A stretch of 13,387 nt of DNA from a bacterium (GCA_037131655.1 JBAXQP010000043.1:1-13387); one strand, 5' to 3'. Shown: positions 6,082 through 13,387, numbered from the stretch's first letter. The notes: a model not told the origin generated them from the letters alone. Numbers and translations are program-made.

Positions 6082-6940
6082 AGAACTAAAAGAGCTTTGG
6101 CGTTTCCGTGAACTATTTTGGACACTTGTTATCCGCGAACTTCGTGTTAGATACAAGAATTCGTTTCTTGGTTTCTTCTGGTCGCTGCTAAATCCTTTAG
6201 CCACTGCTCTTGTTCTAACAATTGTCTTCAAATTCTTTATCCGAGTAAGAATCACGGACTACTCTGCGTATGTTTTTGCAGCCTACTTCCCATGGATATT
6301 TTTCCAAATGGCAATCCTTGATTCGGCACAAAGCGTGCTCACCTATATGCCTTTGGTTAAGAAAATCTACTTCCCAAGAGAGCTTCTCCCTTTGGGGGCG
6401 GTTGCGGCCAACTTTATCCATTTCCTACTCTCACTAGTCGTGTTTTTTCTCTATCTATTAGGCATTTGGGCTTTTGTGCCTGGACATCATCTTTCACTTC
6501 AAGCAACCGCAGCGCTTCTTCCGTTCGTTATTATTATCCAACTCCTTTTGACCATAGGGATAAGCCTATTTGTCACGGCGCTTAATGTTTATTATGAAGA
6601 CGTGAAATATATCGTTGCAGTTGGAATGCAGCTTCTTTTCTACCTATCGCCAATCGTCTATTTTTCCGGTCAAGTAAAGAACCCTACACTAGTTTCATCA
6701 CAATACCACACGATCATCTATTGGATTTATCACCTGAACCCGATGGCCGTAATTTTAACGCTTTATCGAAAGATACTCCTGCCCAATCGCAGTTTAACAC
6801 TAGATAATGGATTGCAAGTGCCCAGTTCGCCGCTTGAGCCGATGATGATTGTGTTAGCGGTTTTGGTCTCGATTGCTTTCGCTATAGCCGGTTATGCCTA
6901 TTTCAATCGCCATAAGTGGCAGTTTGCGGAGCGTGTGTGA
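6074..6940 (+). CDS. ABC-2 type polysaccharide/teichoic-acid export permease (Wzm/TagG-like)
   Basis: This is the membrane subunit of an ABC exporter for surface glycans. The protein starts MREELKELWRFRELFW, then has the family signature RELRVRYKNSFLGFFWSLLNPL, where the amphipathic helix leads into the first membrane helix. About six hydrophobic segments follow, with VYYEDVKYIV (an interface region before helix 5) and LSPIVYF typical of this family. From ATG 6074 it has 288 residues; the frame stays open to a TTG at 6023, which would add 17. ATG 6074 is preferred because GGAAAG lies close upstream and family members usually begin near this point. The stop TGA overlaps the ATPase ATG by one base (TGATG), so the two are coupled and surely form one complex. 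The exported polymer is not known; no glycosyltransferase lies nearby. Confidence 0.94.
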   Translation: MREELKELWRFRELFWTLVIRELRVRYKNSFLGFFWSLLNPLATALVLTIVFKFFIRVRITDYSAYVFAAYFPWIFFQMAILDSAQSVLTYMPLVKKIYFPRELLPLGAVAANFIHFLLSLVVFFLYLLGIWAFVPGHHLSLQATAALLPFVIIIQLLLTIGISLFVTALNVYYEDVKYIVAVGMQLLFYLSPIVYFSGQVKNPTLVSSQYHTIIYWIYHLNPMAVILTLYRKILLPNRSLTLDNGLQVPSSPLEPMMIVLAVLVSIAFAIAGYAYFNRHKWQFAERV

Positions 6941-7695
6941 TGGAACCTCAGCCTGCCATCATTCTCGATCACGTGACCAAAAAGTTCACCCGTGTCCACC
7001 AGGCATACGGTTCCCTCAAAGGTCTTCTGCTCGCGTTTCTACCACGCCGAGTTGATCAGAAAGTAGTCATCGATGACCTGAGCCTGAAGATAAATCCAGG
7101 CGAAACGGTCGCCATCATCGGCAAAAACGGCGCAGGTAAAAGCACCCTGCTTAGCCTTCTTGCGAGGGTCTACAAACCAACTTCTGGAATTATAGCCGTA
7201 AATGGCCGTGTTGCTCCCTTGTTAGAGCTTGGAGCAGGCTTTCATCCCGACCTAACCGGATTAGAGAATATTTTTTTTAATGCGGTTATCTTAGGCTTAT
7301 CGCGCAAAGAAGTAAAAGAGAGGCTCGAAGATATCGTTAAGTTCGCTGACCTCGACGATTACATAGATACACCCATTCACACCTATTCCTCAGGAATGCT
7401 GATGCGCCTAGGCTTCTCTGTCGCAGTGCATGTGGATGCGGATGTTCTATTGGTGGATGAGGTTTTAGCCGTCGGTGATGCCGAGTTTCAGGCGAAGTGT
7501 TATAAAAAGATTCATGAATTCCAACGCTCCGGCAAAACCATTCTTTTCGTCTCGCACGACATGCAAGCTGTCCAACGCGTCGCCACAAGAGGCATCTGGA
7601 TGGATTCCGGACAGATCAAATCCGAAGGCGAAGCCGCACAAGTTATAAAAGCCTACATTGACCATAGTCCGATAATTGAGGATGGGATACAATAA
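6940..7695 (+). CDS. ABC transporter ATPase of the Wzt/TagH polysaccharide-export type, short form
   Basis: This is the 251-residue ATP-hydrolysing partner of the permease. Visible motifs are Walker A GKNGAGKS (61-68), the family segment APLLELGAGFHPDLTGLEN (92-110), the signature YSSGM (149-153, in place of LSGGQ), Walker B VLLVDE (169-174) followed by VLAVGD, and the switch histidine in SHD (H206). SSGM and ELGAGFHPDLTG are typical of the Wzt/TagH/KpsT group. The protein ends soon after the nucleotide-binding domain, so it lacks the C-terminal sugar-recognising domain of long Wzt proteins. An in-frame ATG at 6916 lies inside the permease gene; ATG 6940, overlapping the permease stop, fits better. 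A 27-base gap separates it from the next gene. Confidence 0.96.
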   Translation: MEPQPAIILDHVTKKFTRVHQAYGSLKGLLLAFLPRRVDQKVVIDDLSLKINPGETVAIIGKNGAGKSTLLSLLARVYKPTSGIIAVNGRVAPLLELGAGFHPDLTGLENIFFNAVILGLSRKEVKERLEDIVKFADLDDYIDTPIHTYSSGMLMRLGFSVAVHVDADVLLVDEVLAVGDAEFQAKCYKKIHEFQRSGKTILFVSHDMQAVQRVATRGIWMDSGQIKSEGEAAQVIKAYIDHSPIIEDGIQ

Positions 7696-7722
7696 ACGTA
7701 TTGTTTAAAGGAGGTGTTCACG

Positions 7723-8163
7723 ATGAAGATTATGAGCGACTTTGATGAGATGGTTCGGCAGCGGAATTTGCGTTATCTTGATGATACGATGAATATGTTG
7801 GTAACGCTAGCAGAACGGCTACTGGAAGGCTTGCGATTTGAGGAATATCGCAAACGTCTTAATGATTTAAAAGCCGACAACTCATCATTCGAGCAGCGTG
7901 AAGAACTTTTGGCAGATATGCAGAATGTTTTTGGGCGTGAGTCAGCTCGGCTGCAACATCGGCTTGAAGTGCTTCGCTACCTAAACAGTGAGTTGCAAGA
8001 GCGTCTATCTCAGCCTGACATGAGAGCGATTGCTTTAACTCCTCATGAGCTTCCCTCGCCCGAAGAGCGCCCGTCTCTACCTCTTGCCACTCAAGATGAT
8101 TGGGTACGAGCCGCTGACTTAGCCAGCCAAATCGAAGCCCGCACCGAACCAGACGGTACATAA
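7723..8163 (+). CDS. Uncharacterised helical/coiled-coil protein in the ABC export operon
   Basis: I do not recognise this 146-residue protein. It is soluble, with no signal or membrane segment. Residues 1-100 look almost wholly helical and rich in Glu, Arg and Leu with heptad-like spacing (for example LERLLEGLRFEEYRKRL-like stretches and HRLEVLRYLNSELQERL). A Pro-rich break (about 109-122) precedes a short acidic tail. ATG 7723 is chosen because AAAGGAGGTG (7708-7716) lies 6 bases before it; GTG 7714 falls inside that site. It follows the ATPase by 27 bases and ends just before the shared terminator, so it is the last gene of the export operon. A role as accessory or regulatory subunit is a guess from position. 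The strong ribosome site and clean ending make it a real gene. Confidence 0.82.
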   Translation: MKIMSDFDEMVRQRNLRYLDDTMNMLVTLAERLLEGLRFEEYRKRLNDLKADNSSFEQREELLADMQNVFGRESARLQHRLEVLRYLNSELQERLSQPDMRAIALTPHELPSPEERPSLPLATQDDWVRAADLASQIEARTEPDGT

Positions 8164-8169
8164 GTAATT

Positions 8170-8203
8170 AAAAAGGGCGCTGCCATCAGGCAGCGCCCTT
8201 TTT
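8170..8203. terminator. Strong bidirectional terminator between the ABC operon and gyrA
   Basis: A 15-bp perfect stem (arms 8170-8184 and 8189-8203; core GGGCGCTGCC / GGCAGCGCCC) with loop ATCA has an A run on its left and a T run on its right. It can therefore stop transcription from both sides. It lies 6 bases after the coiled-coil gene and 10 bases after the convergent gyrA stop. Confidence 0.93.
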
Positions 8204-8213
8204 TCATTTAACT

Positions 8214-10745
8214 CTACTCGTCAATCTCTTCAAGCTCAGCATCATTATCCATCGATACCAAATCGGCATCGATCTCGATTTCATCCATGCTGTGCTGCAT
8301 CGGCTCATCTTCCTTACCATCAGGTTGAAGATCAAGTCGGGCGACAGAGCTAACATGGTCGCCAAAGCCTAGATTTATCAACCTAACCCCTTGAGCGCTG
8401 CGGCCAGTGGTTCGAATTTCTTCTACTCTCAAGCGAATGCCTTTGCCCAGAGCAGTCACAAGCAGCAACCGGCTCTTGGCCTCCACCATGGCAGCTCCGA
8501 CGACGCAACCGGTTTTGTCGGTCACTTTCATCGTTAAGATGCCCGTACCTCCACGGCCCTGGTCGCGATATTCGCTGATTGGAGTTTTCTTGCCATATCC
8601 ATGTTCAGAAACAACCAGAAGGTTGGTTCCCGGCCGAACGACTTCTACCGCAACAACCACATCGTCCGGACGCAATCTGATAGCTCGAATTCCACCAGCA
8701 GCTCTCCCTCGCCCTCGGACCTTTTCTTCATCGAAACGAATTGACATGCCGTTTTGAGTAATAATGACAATTTGATCTTTGCCGGTAGTCTGATGGACCC
8801 AACAGAGATCGTCGTCTTCTTCAATATCAAACGCTCGCAGCCCGTTCGTCCTAAGGTTCTGGAAGAAGCTCAACCCAGTACGTTTAATTTCGCCTTTACG
8901 GGTTATCATCGTAAGGTAACCTTCACCGCCAATTTGCCTAAGGGTCTGCCATGCAGTCACCTGCTCATTACCTTCAATAGCGATGTAGTTGATGATTGGC
9001 GTGCCTTTGCTTTGCCGAGACGCTTCCGGCAATTCATAGGCCTTCAGACGATAGACCCGGCCTTTGTTGGTGAAGAACAGCATATAGCTGTGCGTATTCA
9101 CCTGAAAAACAGCCGCGACTTCATCTTCTGTCTTAGTCGATTGAGCACGGATGCCCTTCCCTCCCCGCTTCTGGGAGTGATAGCTATCGATCGCCACTCG
9201 CTTGACATACCCATCGCGCGAAATGGTAACCAGCGATTCTTCCTCAGGAATGAGGTCTTCATCGCGGATTTCACTCGCTTCTTGAGCAACAATGCGCGTT
9301 CGGCGAGCATCAGCGAACTTATCTCTAAGCTGTTTGAGTTCTTCTTTCAAAATCGAAGTCAATCGCTCAGCATTCGCTAAGATATCCTCAAAACCAGCTA
9401 TCTTCTTTAAGAGTTCTTTGTATTCGTCTTCAATTCGCTGTTGTTCGAGGCGAGCCAATTGGCGAAGCTGCATCGCCAGAATTGCATCAGCCTGAGCAAC
9501 CGTGAAGCCATAAGAAATCACCATTTCACGGCGTGCAGCATCTGAGCTTTCGCTTCGTCGGATAAGGGCAATTAGTTCGTCGAGAATATCGACTGATTTC
9601 TGCAAGCCCTCCAAGATATGAGCTCTCTGCTTTGCCCTGTGCAATTCATACTGCGTTCGGCGGGTAATCACTTCACGTCGATGCTTGATATACTCATCGA
9701 TGATATGGGATAGTGTTTGAACTCGAGGAACCTGATCGACAAGCGAGAGCATAATCACACCAAAGCTGGTGCGAAGCGGAGTGTGCTTGTAGAGATAATT
9801 CAGGATTTTGTGCGGATTGATATCCCGTCGAAGCTCGATAACCACGCGCATTCCCTGACGATCTGAATAGTCATTCAGATCGGTAATACCTTCGATACGG
9901 CGCTGCTTCACGTGGTCAGCTATTGTCTCAATCAGTTTTGCCTTGTTGACCTGATAAGGCAATTCAGTTACCACAATCGCCTGCTTACCATTATCCATCG
10001 GCTCAATCTGTGTTTTTGCCTGAATAATAATGGTTCCGCGCCCTGTCTCATAAGCCGACTGGATCCCATTAGTGCCTAAAATCATCCCAGCAGTTGGGAA
10101 ATCAGGCCCAGGAATAAAGTGCATTAAGTCAGAAATAGTACATTCCGGATGATCAATACGAAAAAGGGTCGCATCAATCACTTCCCCCAGGTTATGGGAA
10201 GGCATGTTGGTTGCCATACCGACCGCAATACCAGAACCTCCGTTACAAAGCAGGTTCGGGAATTTACCAGGCAGGAGCATCGGCTCATCTTGTGTCTGAA
10301 GGTAATTCGGTTGCCAATCGACTGTTTCCTTATCGATATCCTCCATCATCTCCATCGCCAAAGGCGTGAGACGGACTTCGGTATAACGCATGGCTGCCGG
10401 TGGGTCGTTATCAACAGAGCCAAAGTTGCCTTGGCCATCTACCAAGGGATAGCGCATACTAAAATCCTGCGCCATTCGAACCAACGTCGGATAAATGACT
10501 TCGTTTCCGTGCGGGTGAAAGTTACCGGAGGTTTCACCGCAAACTTTAGCGGACTTGGTATGAGCACTATCCGGCGATAAGTTCAAAGAGCGCATAACAT
10601 AGAGAATACGTCGTTGAACAGGTTTCAGGCCATCTCGTACATTCGGTAATGCGCGAGCAATAATTGTCGACATTGCGTAGTCGAGATACGATCGTCGCAT
10701 CTCTTCTTCAATACTAATGGGAATAACATCGCGTCCAATATTCAC
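8214..10745 (-). CDS. gyrA: DNA gyrase subunit A
   Basis: GyrA is the DNA-cleaving subunit of gyrase, which introduces negative supercoils using ATP hydrolysed by GyrB. The 843-residue protein shows the winged-helix breakage domain with catalytic tyrosine Y121 in AAMRYTEVRL and the conserved HPHG (77-80). A tower and coiled-coil gate region extends to about 495. The C-terminal DNA-wrapping beta-pinwheel has the GyrA box QKRGGKG (525-531), which distinguishes GyrA from ParC, and an acidic tail rich in D/E. In the quinolone region the residues aligned with E. coli S83 and D87 are E82 and P86, and D82 is N81. The start is GTG 10745, with AAGGTG 7 bases upstream. gyrB is not adjacent; the gene stands alone between its own promoter and a shared terminator. 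Confidence 0.98.
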   Translation of the reverse strand: MNIGRDVIPISIEEEMRRSYLDYAMSTIIARALPNVRDGLKPVQRRILYVMRSLNLSPDSAHTKSAKVCGETSGNFHPHGNEVIYPTLVRMAQDFSMRYPLVDGQGNFGSVDNDPPAAMRYTEVRLTPLAMEMMEDIDKETVDWQPNYLQTQDEPMLLPGKFPNLLCNGGSGIAVGMATNMPSHNLGEVIDATLFRIDHPECTISDLMHFIPGPDFPTAGMILGTNGIQSAYETGRGTIIIQAKTQIEPMDNGKQAIVVTELPYQVNKAKLIETIADHVKQRRIEGITDLNDYSDRQGMRVVIELRRDINPHKILNYLYKHTPLRTSFGVIMLSLVDQVPRVQTLSHIIDEYIKHRREVITRRTQYELHRAKQRAHILEGLQKSVDILDELIALIRRSESSDAARREMVISYGFTVAQADAILAMQLRQLARLEQQRIEDEYKELLKKIAGFEDILANAERLTSILKEELKQLRDKFADARRTRIVAQEASEIRDEDLIPEEESLVTISRDGYVKRVAIDSYHSQKRGGKGIRAQSTKTEDEVAAVFQVNTHSYMLFFTNKGRVYRLKAYELPEASRQSKGTPIINYIAIEGNEQVTAWQTLRQIGGEGYLTMITRKGEIKRTGLSFFQNLRTNGLRAFDIEEDDDLCWVHQTTGKDQIVIITQNGMSIRFDEEKVRGRGRAAGGIRAIRLRPDDVVVAVEVVRPGTNLLVVSEHGYGKKTPISEYRDQGRGGTGILTMKVTDKTGCVVGAAMVEAKSRLLLVTALGKGIRLRVEEIRTTGRSAQGVRLINLGFGDHVSSVARLDLQPDGKEDEPMQHSMDEIEIDADLVSMDNDAELEEIDE

Positions 10746-10784
10746 TGGCCGACACCTTTTATACTTAAGACTAAACTAGAAATG

Positions 10785-10814
10785 ATTCTACCTCTTTCAG
10801 GTTCGAAAAGTCAA
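10785..10814 (-). promoter_or_regulatory. Sigma-70 type promoter of gyrA
   Basis: On the minus strand TTGACT (10814-10809), an 18-base spacer and TAGAAT (10790-10785) match the consensus at 10 of 12 bases. Transcription would begin near 10778, giving a leader of about 33 bases before GTG 10745. Confidence 0.65.
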
Positions 10815-10921
10815 ACAAACACTCGGCAAACTCCCTCATTATTACTGGCCTCTGGTATCCTAACGGTTAATGTCATAGCTAGCCGATAATAATATCAAGT
10901 TCCAAGGACAGGTGACCCAAA

Positions 10922-11608
10922 ATGGCAACAAGTGAAGTACAAAATGGTGTTTTGACGCTTAAAGAAATTCGCGCAAACCCGCGAATAAAAGCTTATATTG
11001 AAGGCGCAAATGAGCTGCTTAATGCAATCGGCTATACAGAGCATGGATTTCGCCATGCAGGAATTGTGGCCGGTATTTCTAAGAATATTATCGCCACACT
11101 TGGCTATGAACCCCGTCAAGCGGAACTGGCTGCCATTGCCGGCTACATGCACGACATTGGAAACGTTATTAGCCGCACCAACCACCCCCAAACCGGCGCA
11201 ACAATGGCTTTCAGACTCCTTGAAGAGATGGGAATGGAAACAAAGGAAATCGCCCTCATTATCGGCGCCATTGGCAACCATGAGGAACCAGGCGGCGAAC
11301 CTGTCCATTGGATGTCAGCCGCAGTGATTTTAGCCGATAAATCCGATGTCCATTCCTCAAGAGTTCAAAATCCTGACCCGCATTCATTCGACATCCACGA
11401 CCGTGTCAATTTCGCCGTCCAACGCTCGCGGGTAGATATTATTCCCGAGGAGAAAAAGATTATTCTCGACCTCCAAACCGACGGCAAAGCTGCCAGCATG
11501 ATGGAGTATTTCGAGATATTCCTTGAACTCATGGTAATGTGCAACAAAGCCGCCCAAACCCTAGGCTGCAGATTTCACCTGCATGTAAACGGCACCCAGA
11601 TAGGATAG
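10922..11608 (+). CDS. HD-domain metal-dependent phosphohydrolase, stand-alone
   Basis: This 228-residue soluble protein is built on one HD domain. Probable metal ligands are H45 in EHGFRHAG, the H77-D78 doublet in YMHDIGN, H88 in RTNHPQTG, H120 in GNHEEPGG and D139 in LADKSDVH. Together these match the HD phosphohydrolase pattern, whose members cleave phosphate esters of nucleotides or cyclic nucleotides. The C-terminal part (about 165-228) is not a recognised signalling domain, and there is no GGDEF, PAS or receiver domain, so it is not a typical c-di-GMP HD-GYP enzyme. The substrate is unknown. ATG 10922 has CAGGTGA 6 bases upstream. It is divergent from gyrA, ends before a hairpin terminator, and appears monocistronic. 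No clear promoter was found, though GATAAT at 10885-10890 is a possible -10. Confidence 0.92.
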   Translation: MATSEVQNGVLTLKEIRANPRIKAYIEGANELLNAIGYTEHGFRHAGIVAGISKNIIATLGYEPRQAELAAIAGYMHDIGNVISRTNHPQTGATMAFRLLEEMGMETKEIALIIGAIGNHEEPGGEPVHWMSAAVILADKSDVHSSRVQNPDPHSFDIHDRVNFAVQRSRVDIIPEEKKIILDLQTDGKAASMMEYFEIFLELMVMCNKAAQTLGCRFHLHVNGTQIG

Positions 11609-11626
11609 AGTTTTTCCGACAATTAC

Positions 11627-11660
11627 CACTCAGGCCGCCCCGTTAGAGGCGGCCTGAGTG
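11627..11660 (+). terminator. Terminator-like hairpin after the HD gene
   Basis: CACTCAGGCCGCC (11627-11639) and GGCGGCCTGAGTG (11648-11660) form a perfect 13-bp stem with an 8-base loop. CTTTATCTG follows, a weak T run. It begins 18 bases after the HD-protein stop. Confidence 0.8.
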
Positions 11661-11690
11661 CTTTATCTGATAAATATATTTCTATCTGTG

Positions 11691-11728
11691 TCATTGCGAA
11701 GATGATTGTGCTGAAGCAACCCCCTCCA
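11691..11728. repeat. Second diverged copy of the GTCATTGCGA-type intergenic repeat
   Basis: GTCATTGCGAAGATGATT...GAAGCAACCCCCTCC matches the ends of the element at 2594-2632 (GTCATT near one end and AGCAA then a C-rich end) and keeps the canonical GTCATTGCGA start. The rest of the 11609-12022 spacer, apart from the terminator and the promoter noted here, shows nothing I can name. Confidence 0.5.
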
Positions 11729-11917
11729 ATTTCATCAGACAGAATCTCCTTGATTATACATATGAAGTGAAGGAATACAGCCATCATGTGTCGAATATAG
11801 CATTATAGTGAGAGTGATACCGATACCGACGTGGGTTTGATTGCAGTGATTATGGAGACATCGATTGGGAGAAAAGAAAAGCGATGGTTTGAGGTTTATC
11901 CGACTTTTCAAAATAAT

Positions 11918-11945
11918 GCGACATTACCAAAACTTGATGTATAAT
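11918..11945 (+). promoter_or_regulatory. Possible promoter of the last gene
   Basis: GCGACA (11918-11923), a 16-base spacer and a perfect TATAAT (11940-11945) lie about 80 bases before the start at 12023. The -35 matches the consensus at 4 of 6 positions. The short leader contains the palindrome GGGATATCCC (11998-12007). Confidence 0.5.
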
Positions 11946-12022
11946 CAACTAAGTGAACTGAGCCCTCAACAGCAAACGCGATTCCCAATCTTAAATGGGA
12001 TATCCCTGTGAGATGGAGTGAC

Positions 12023-13387
12023 ATGAATAAGAAGCGAAGTTGTGGTTGCGTGGCATTGATGATAGCCGCCTCGTTCTGCACGATAGCGGTGATTGGCTTC
12101 CTGGTTTGGTGGACAAGCAGTATACGGTCGGTGGCGCGTCAGTTGCCGACGCAAAGGGCGGCAGCCAAGAGACTTGGTTTACCGCTGACCCCTGACGAAC
12201 TGCGAAGACACCCGCCTGTTCCTCCTGCCCGCAACGCTGCAGTCATTTGGACCACCATCCTCGCTCTGCCTCCCAGTGACTGGCCAACAAATTCCGAAAA
12301 TGATGTGCTGTTAAGTATTGTCGATTTGGATGGAAGCTCGGGCGACTGGGCAAACGCAGGTCGGATTCTCCGCAAATATTCGAAGTTGCTACGCTTGGCA
12401 AATCAGGCAGCGGCGCGTCCGGAGTGTGATTTTCAAAGAAAATGGGAACTTTTTCCCTTAATGCCTTTGCCGTATGCATCAGCGGGACGTCATTTGACCT
12501 GGCTGCTATGCGCTGACGCGGCGGTTGCGGCAAAATCGGGCGATCCTGAGCACGCAATGCGCTCGGTAGCGACGGCGGCTCGGATCGGTCGTCAATCGGG
12601 TCAAGAAGGTGCGTTGATAGGATTCCTGGCGAGTTTGACCTGCGAATCGATAGTGCACAGAAACTTTGTTGCCATCGTAGAAGACCACCCGAACGATCCT
12701 ATGCTCTTAGCTGCGGCGAGACGGGCGGATACCGCGTTCAATCCCCCGTTTGACCTTCGGACATATCTCCAGCAGGACTTGGTGGTCACATTAGTGCTGA
12801 ACGAGCAAATACGCAATGGTACTCATCCCGGTGGTAACGCTCCGCCGTTTGTTTTGAAACCGCTTGGCCTTGGCGATGACGTTTTGGCCGACGCATTCGA
12901 ATCGCGTCAGTTCGAGACCTGGAATGCGCTTTTCGTGGTCCTGTCAAAAGGGAACTACGACCTAGTCGAGCAACGGCGTCAGTTGACCGATTTGTCCAAC
13001 CGTAAGCAAGCTGCCGCTGGCCTCCGGTGCATGGATATCACGTACTTGGTGAGCGACATGATGATCCCCATCTACAGCTCCTTGTCGGTCAAGCTGATGC
13101 AAAACGAAGCCGAGCGCCGATTGCGAAAGGTGATGCTCGCGTTGTTTGAATACCGGCTGAAGCACCGAGGGTTTCCGAATGCCCTGTCCGATTTGCCCAC
13201 TCCGCCCCCGCTTGACCCCTTTGATAACCAGCAGCTGCGGTATAAGCTCACCCCAAAGGGATTTCTTCTCTACAGCATCGGACGGGACTTCAAGGACGAC
13301 GGCGGCAAGGTCACGCCCCCCAAAGGCTCCATGGTTATCGCCTACCCGCCGGTCAAACCACCAACCCGACCACCGCGTCCCAAGGCC
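12023..13387 (+). CDS. Membrane-anchored protein of unknown function with pseudopilin-like C-terminal motif (cut by window edge)
   Basis: An open frame of 455 codons runs from ATG 12023 to the window end without a stop. The N-terminus is a basic start plus one hydrophobic segment (about residues 8-30, CVALMIAASFCTIAVIG onward), giving a membrane-anchored protein with most of its mass outside. The middle (about 35-365) is helical and not recognised. Near 371-428 comes LFEYRLKHRGFPNALSDL, then PLDPFDNQQLRYKL and LYSIGRDFKDDGG. This pattern recalls the C-terminal part of type II secretion pseudopilin-like proteins common in Planctomycetes, Verrucomicrobia and Armatimonadota. A Pro-rich tail follows (PPVKPPTRPPRPKA). 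GGAG lies 4 bases before the ATG. By eye the codon use is more GC-rich than that of its neighbours. The function is unknown; I would not call it a secretion component on the motif alone. Confidence 0.85.
   Translation, partial: MNKKRSCGCVALMIAASFCTIAVIGFLVWWTSSIRSVARQLPTQRAAAKRLGLPLTPDELRRHPPVPPARNAAVIWTTILALPPSDWPTNSENDVLLSIVDLDGSSGDWANAGRILRKYSKLLRLANQAAARPECDFQRKWELFPLMPLPYASAGRHLTWLLCADAAVAAKSGDPEHAMRSVATAARIGRQSGQEGALIGFLASLTCESIVHRNFVAIVEDHPNDPMLLAAARRADTAFNPPFDLRTYLQQDLVVTLVLNEQIRNGTHPGGNAPPFVLKPLGLGDDVLADAFESRQFETWNALFVVLSKGNYDLVEQRRQLTDLSNRKQAAAGLRCMDITYLVSDMMIPIYSSLSVKLMQNEAERRLRKVMLALFEYRLKHRGFPNALSDLPTPPPLDPFDNQQLRYKLTPKGFLLYSIGRDFKDDGGKVTPPKGSMVIAYPPVKPPTRPPRPKA

Noticed and set aside
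6916..6939. Earlier in-frame ATG for the ABC ATPase
   Set aside because: It would add eight residues encoded inside the permease gene. The ATG at 6940 overlapping the permease stop is the usual arrangement.
7714..7722. Earlier GTG start for the coiled-coil protein
   Set aside because: The GTG lies within the Shine-Dalgarno itself. ATG 7723 has ideal spacing.
8754..9380. 208-codon open frame on the plus strand inside gyrA
   Set aside because: It is fully antisense to a well-supported gyrA. It has no family resemblance or ribosome site, and arises from the codon pattern of the real gene.
1..13387. CRISPR array, transposase, phage genes, tRNA or rRNA genes
   Set aside because: Both strands were read for regular direct repeats, cloverleaf ends and mobile-element proteins, and none was found.

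Overview
The window reads as an ordinary bacterial chromosome segment with housekeeping genes, two transport loci, and intergenic regions carrying small palindromic repeats. The DNA is of moderate GC content. Most genes have recognisable Shine-Dalgarno sites, and several promoters are of the sigma-70 type. The lineage cannot be fixed from the sequence alone. The last gene has a C-terminal motif I associate with Planctomycetes, Verrucomicrobia and Armatimonadota, and the GyrA and sugar-permease-like MFS variants fit such a group. This is inference from remembered families.

Layout. Positions 1-2352 (minus strand) hold the nusA-ylxR-infB transcription/translation operon, with infB cut by the window edge. 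Its promoter and a terminator-like leader hairpin lie at 2382-2465, and no rimP precedes nusA. Positions 2466-2779 are gene-free and hold three repeat or palindrome elements. A small exported YHS-domain protein (minus, 2780-3034) is divergent from a 12-helix MFS permease (plus, 3260-4633). A hairpin terminator separates the permease from dusB (minus, 4745-5731).

Positions 5816-8203 form a transcription unit with a near-consensus promoter: a Wzm/TagG-type ABC-2 permease, a Wzt/TagH-type ATPase, and an unrecognised coiled-coil protein, closed by a strong bidirectional terminator. The permease and ATPase genes overlap by one base, and the ATPase lacks the extra carbohydrate-recognition domain of long Wzt proteins. 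Together the two should export a lipid-linked glycan or other cell-surface polymer. No glycosyltransferases lie next to them.

Positions 8214-10745 (minus) encode GyrA, with the usual quinolone-contact residues replaced. Divergent from it is a stand-alone HD-domain phosphohydrolase (plus, 10922-11608). After a terminator and a 360-base spacer with a second copy of a dispersed repeat comes a large membrane-anchored protein of unknown function (plus, from 12023), which runs off the window.

I found no CRISPR array, transposase, tRNA or rRNA. The least explained items are the coiled-coil partner of the ABC transporter, the last gene, the nusA leader and the intergenic repeat cluster.
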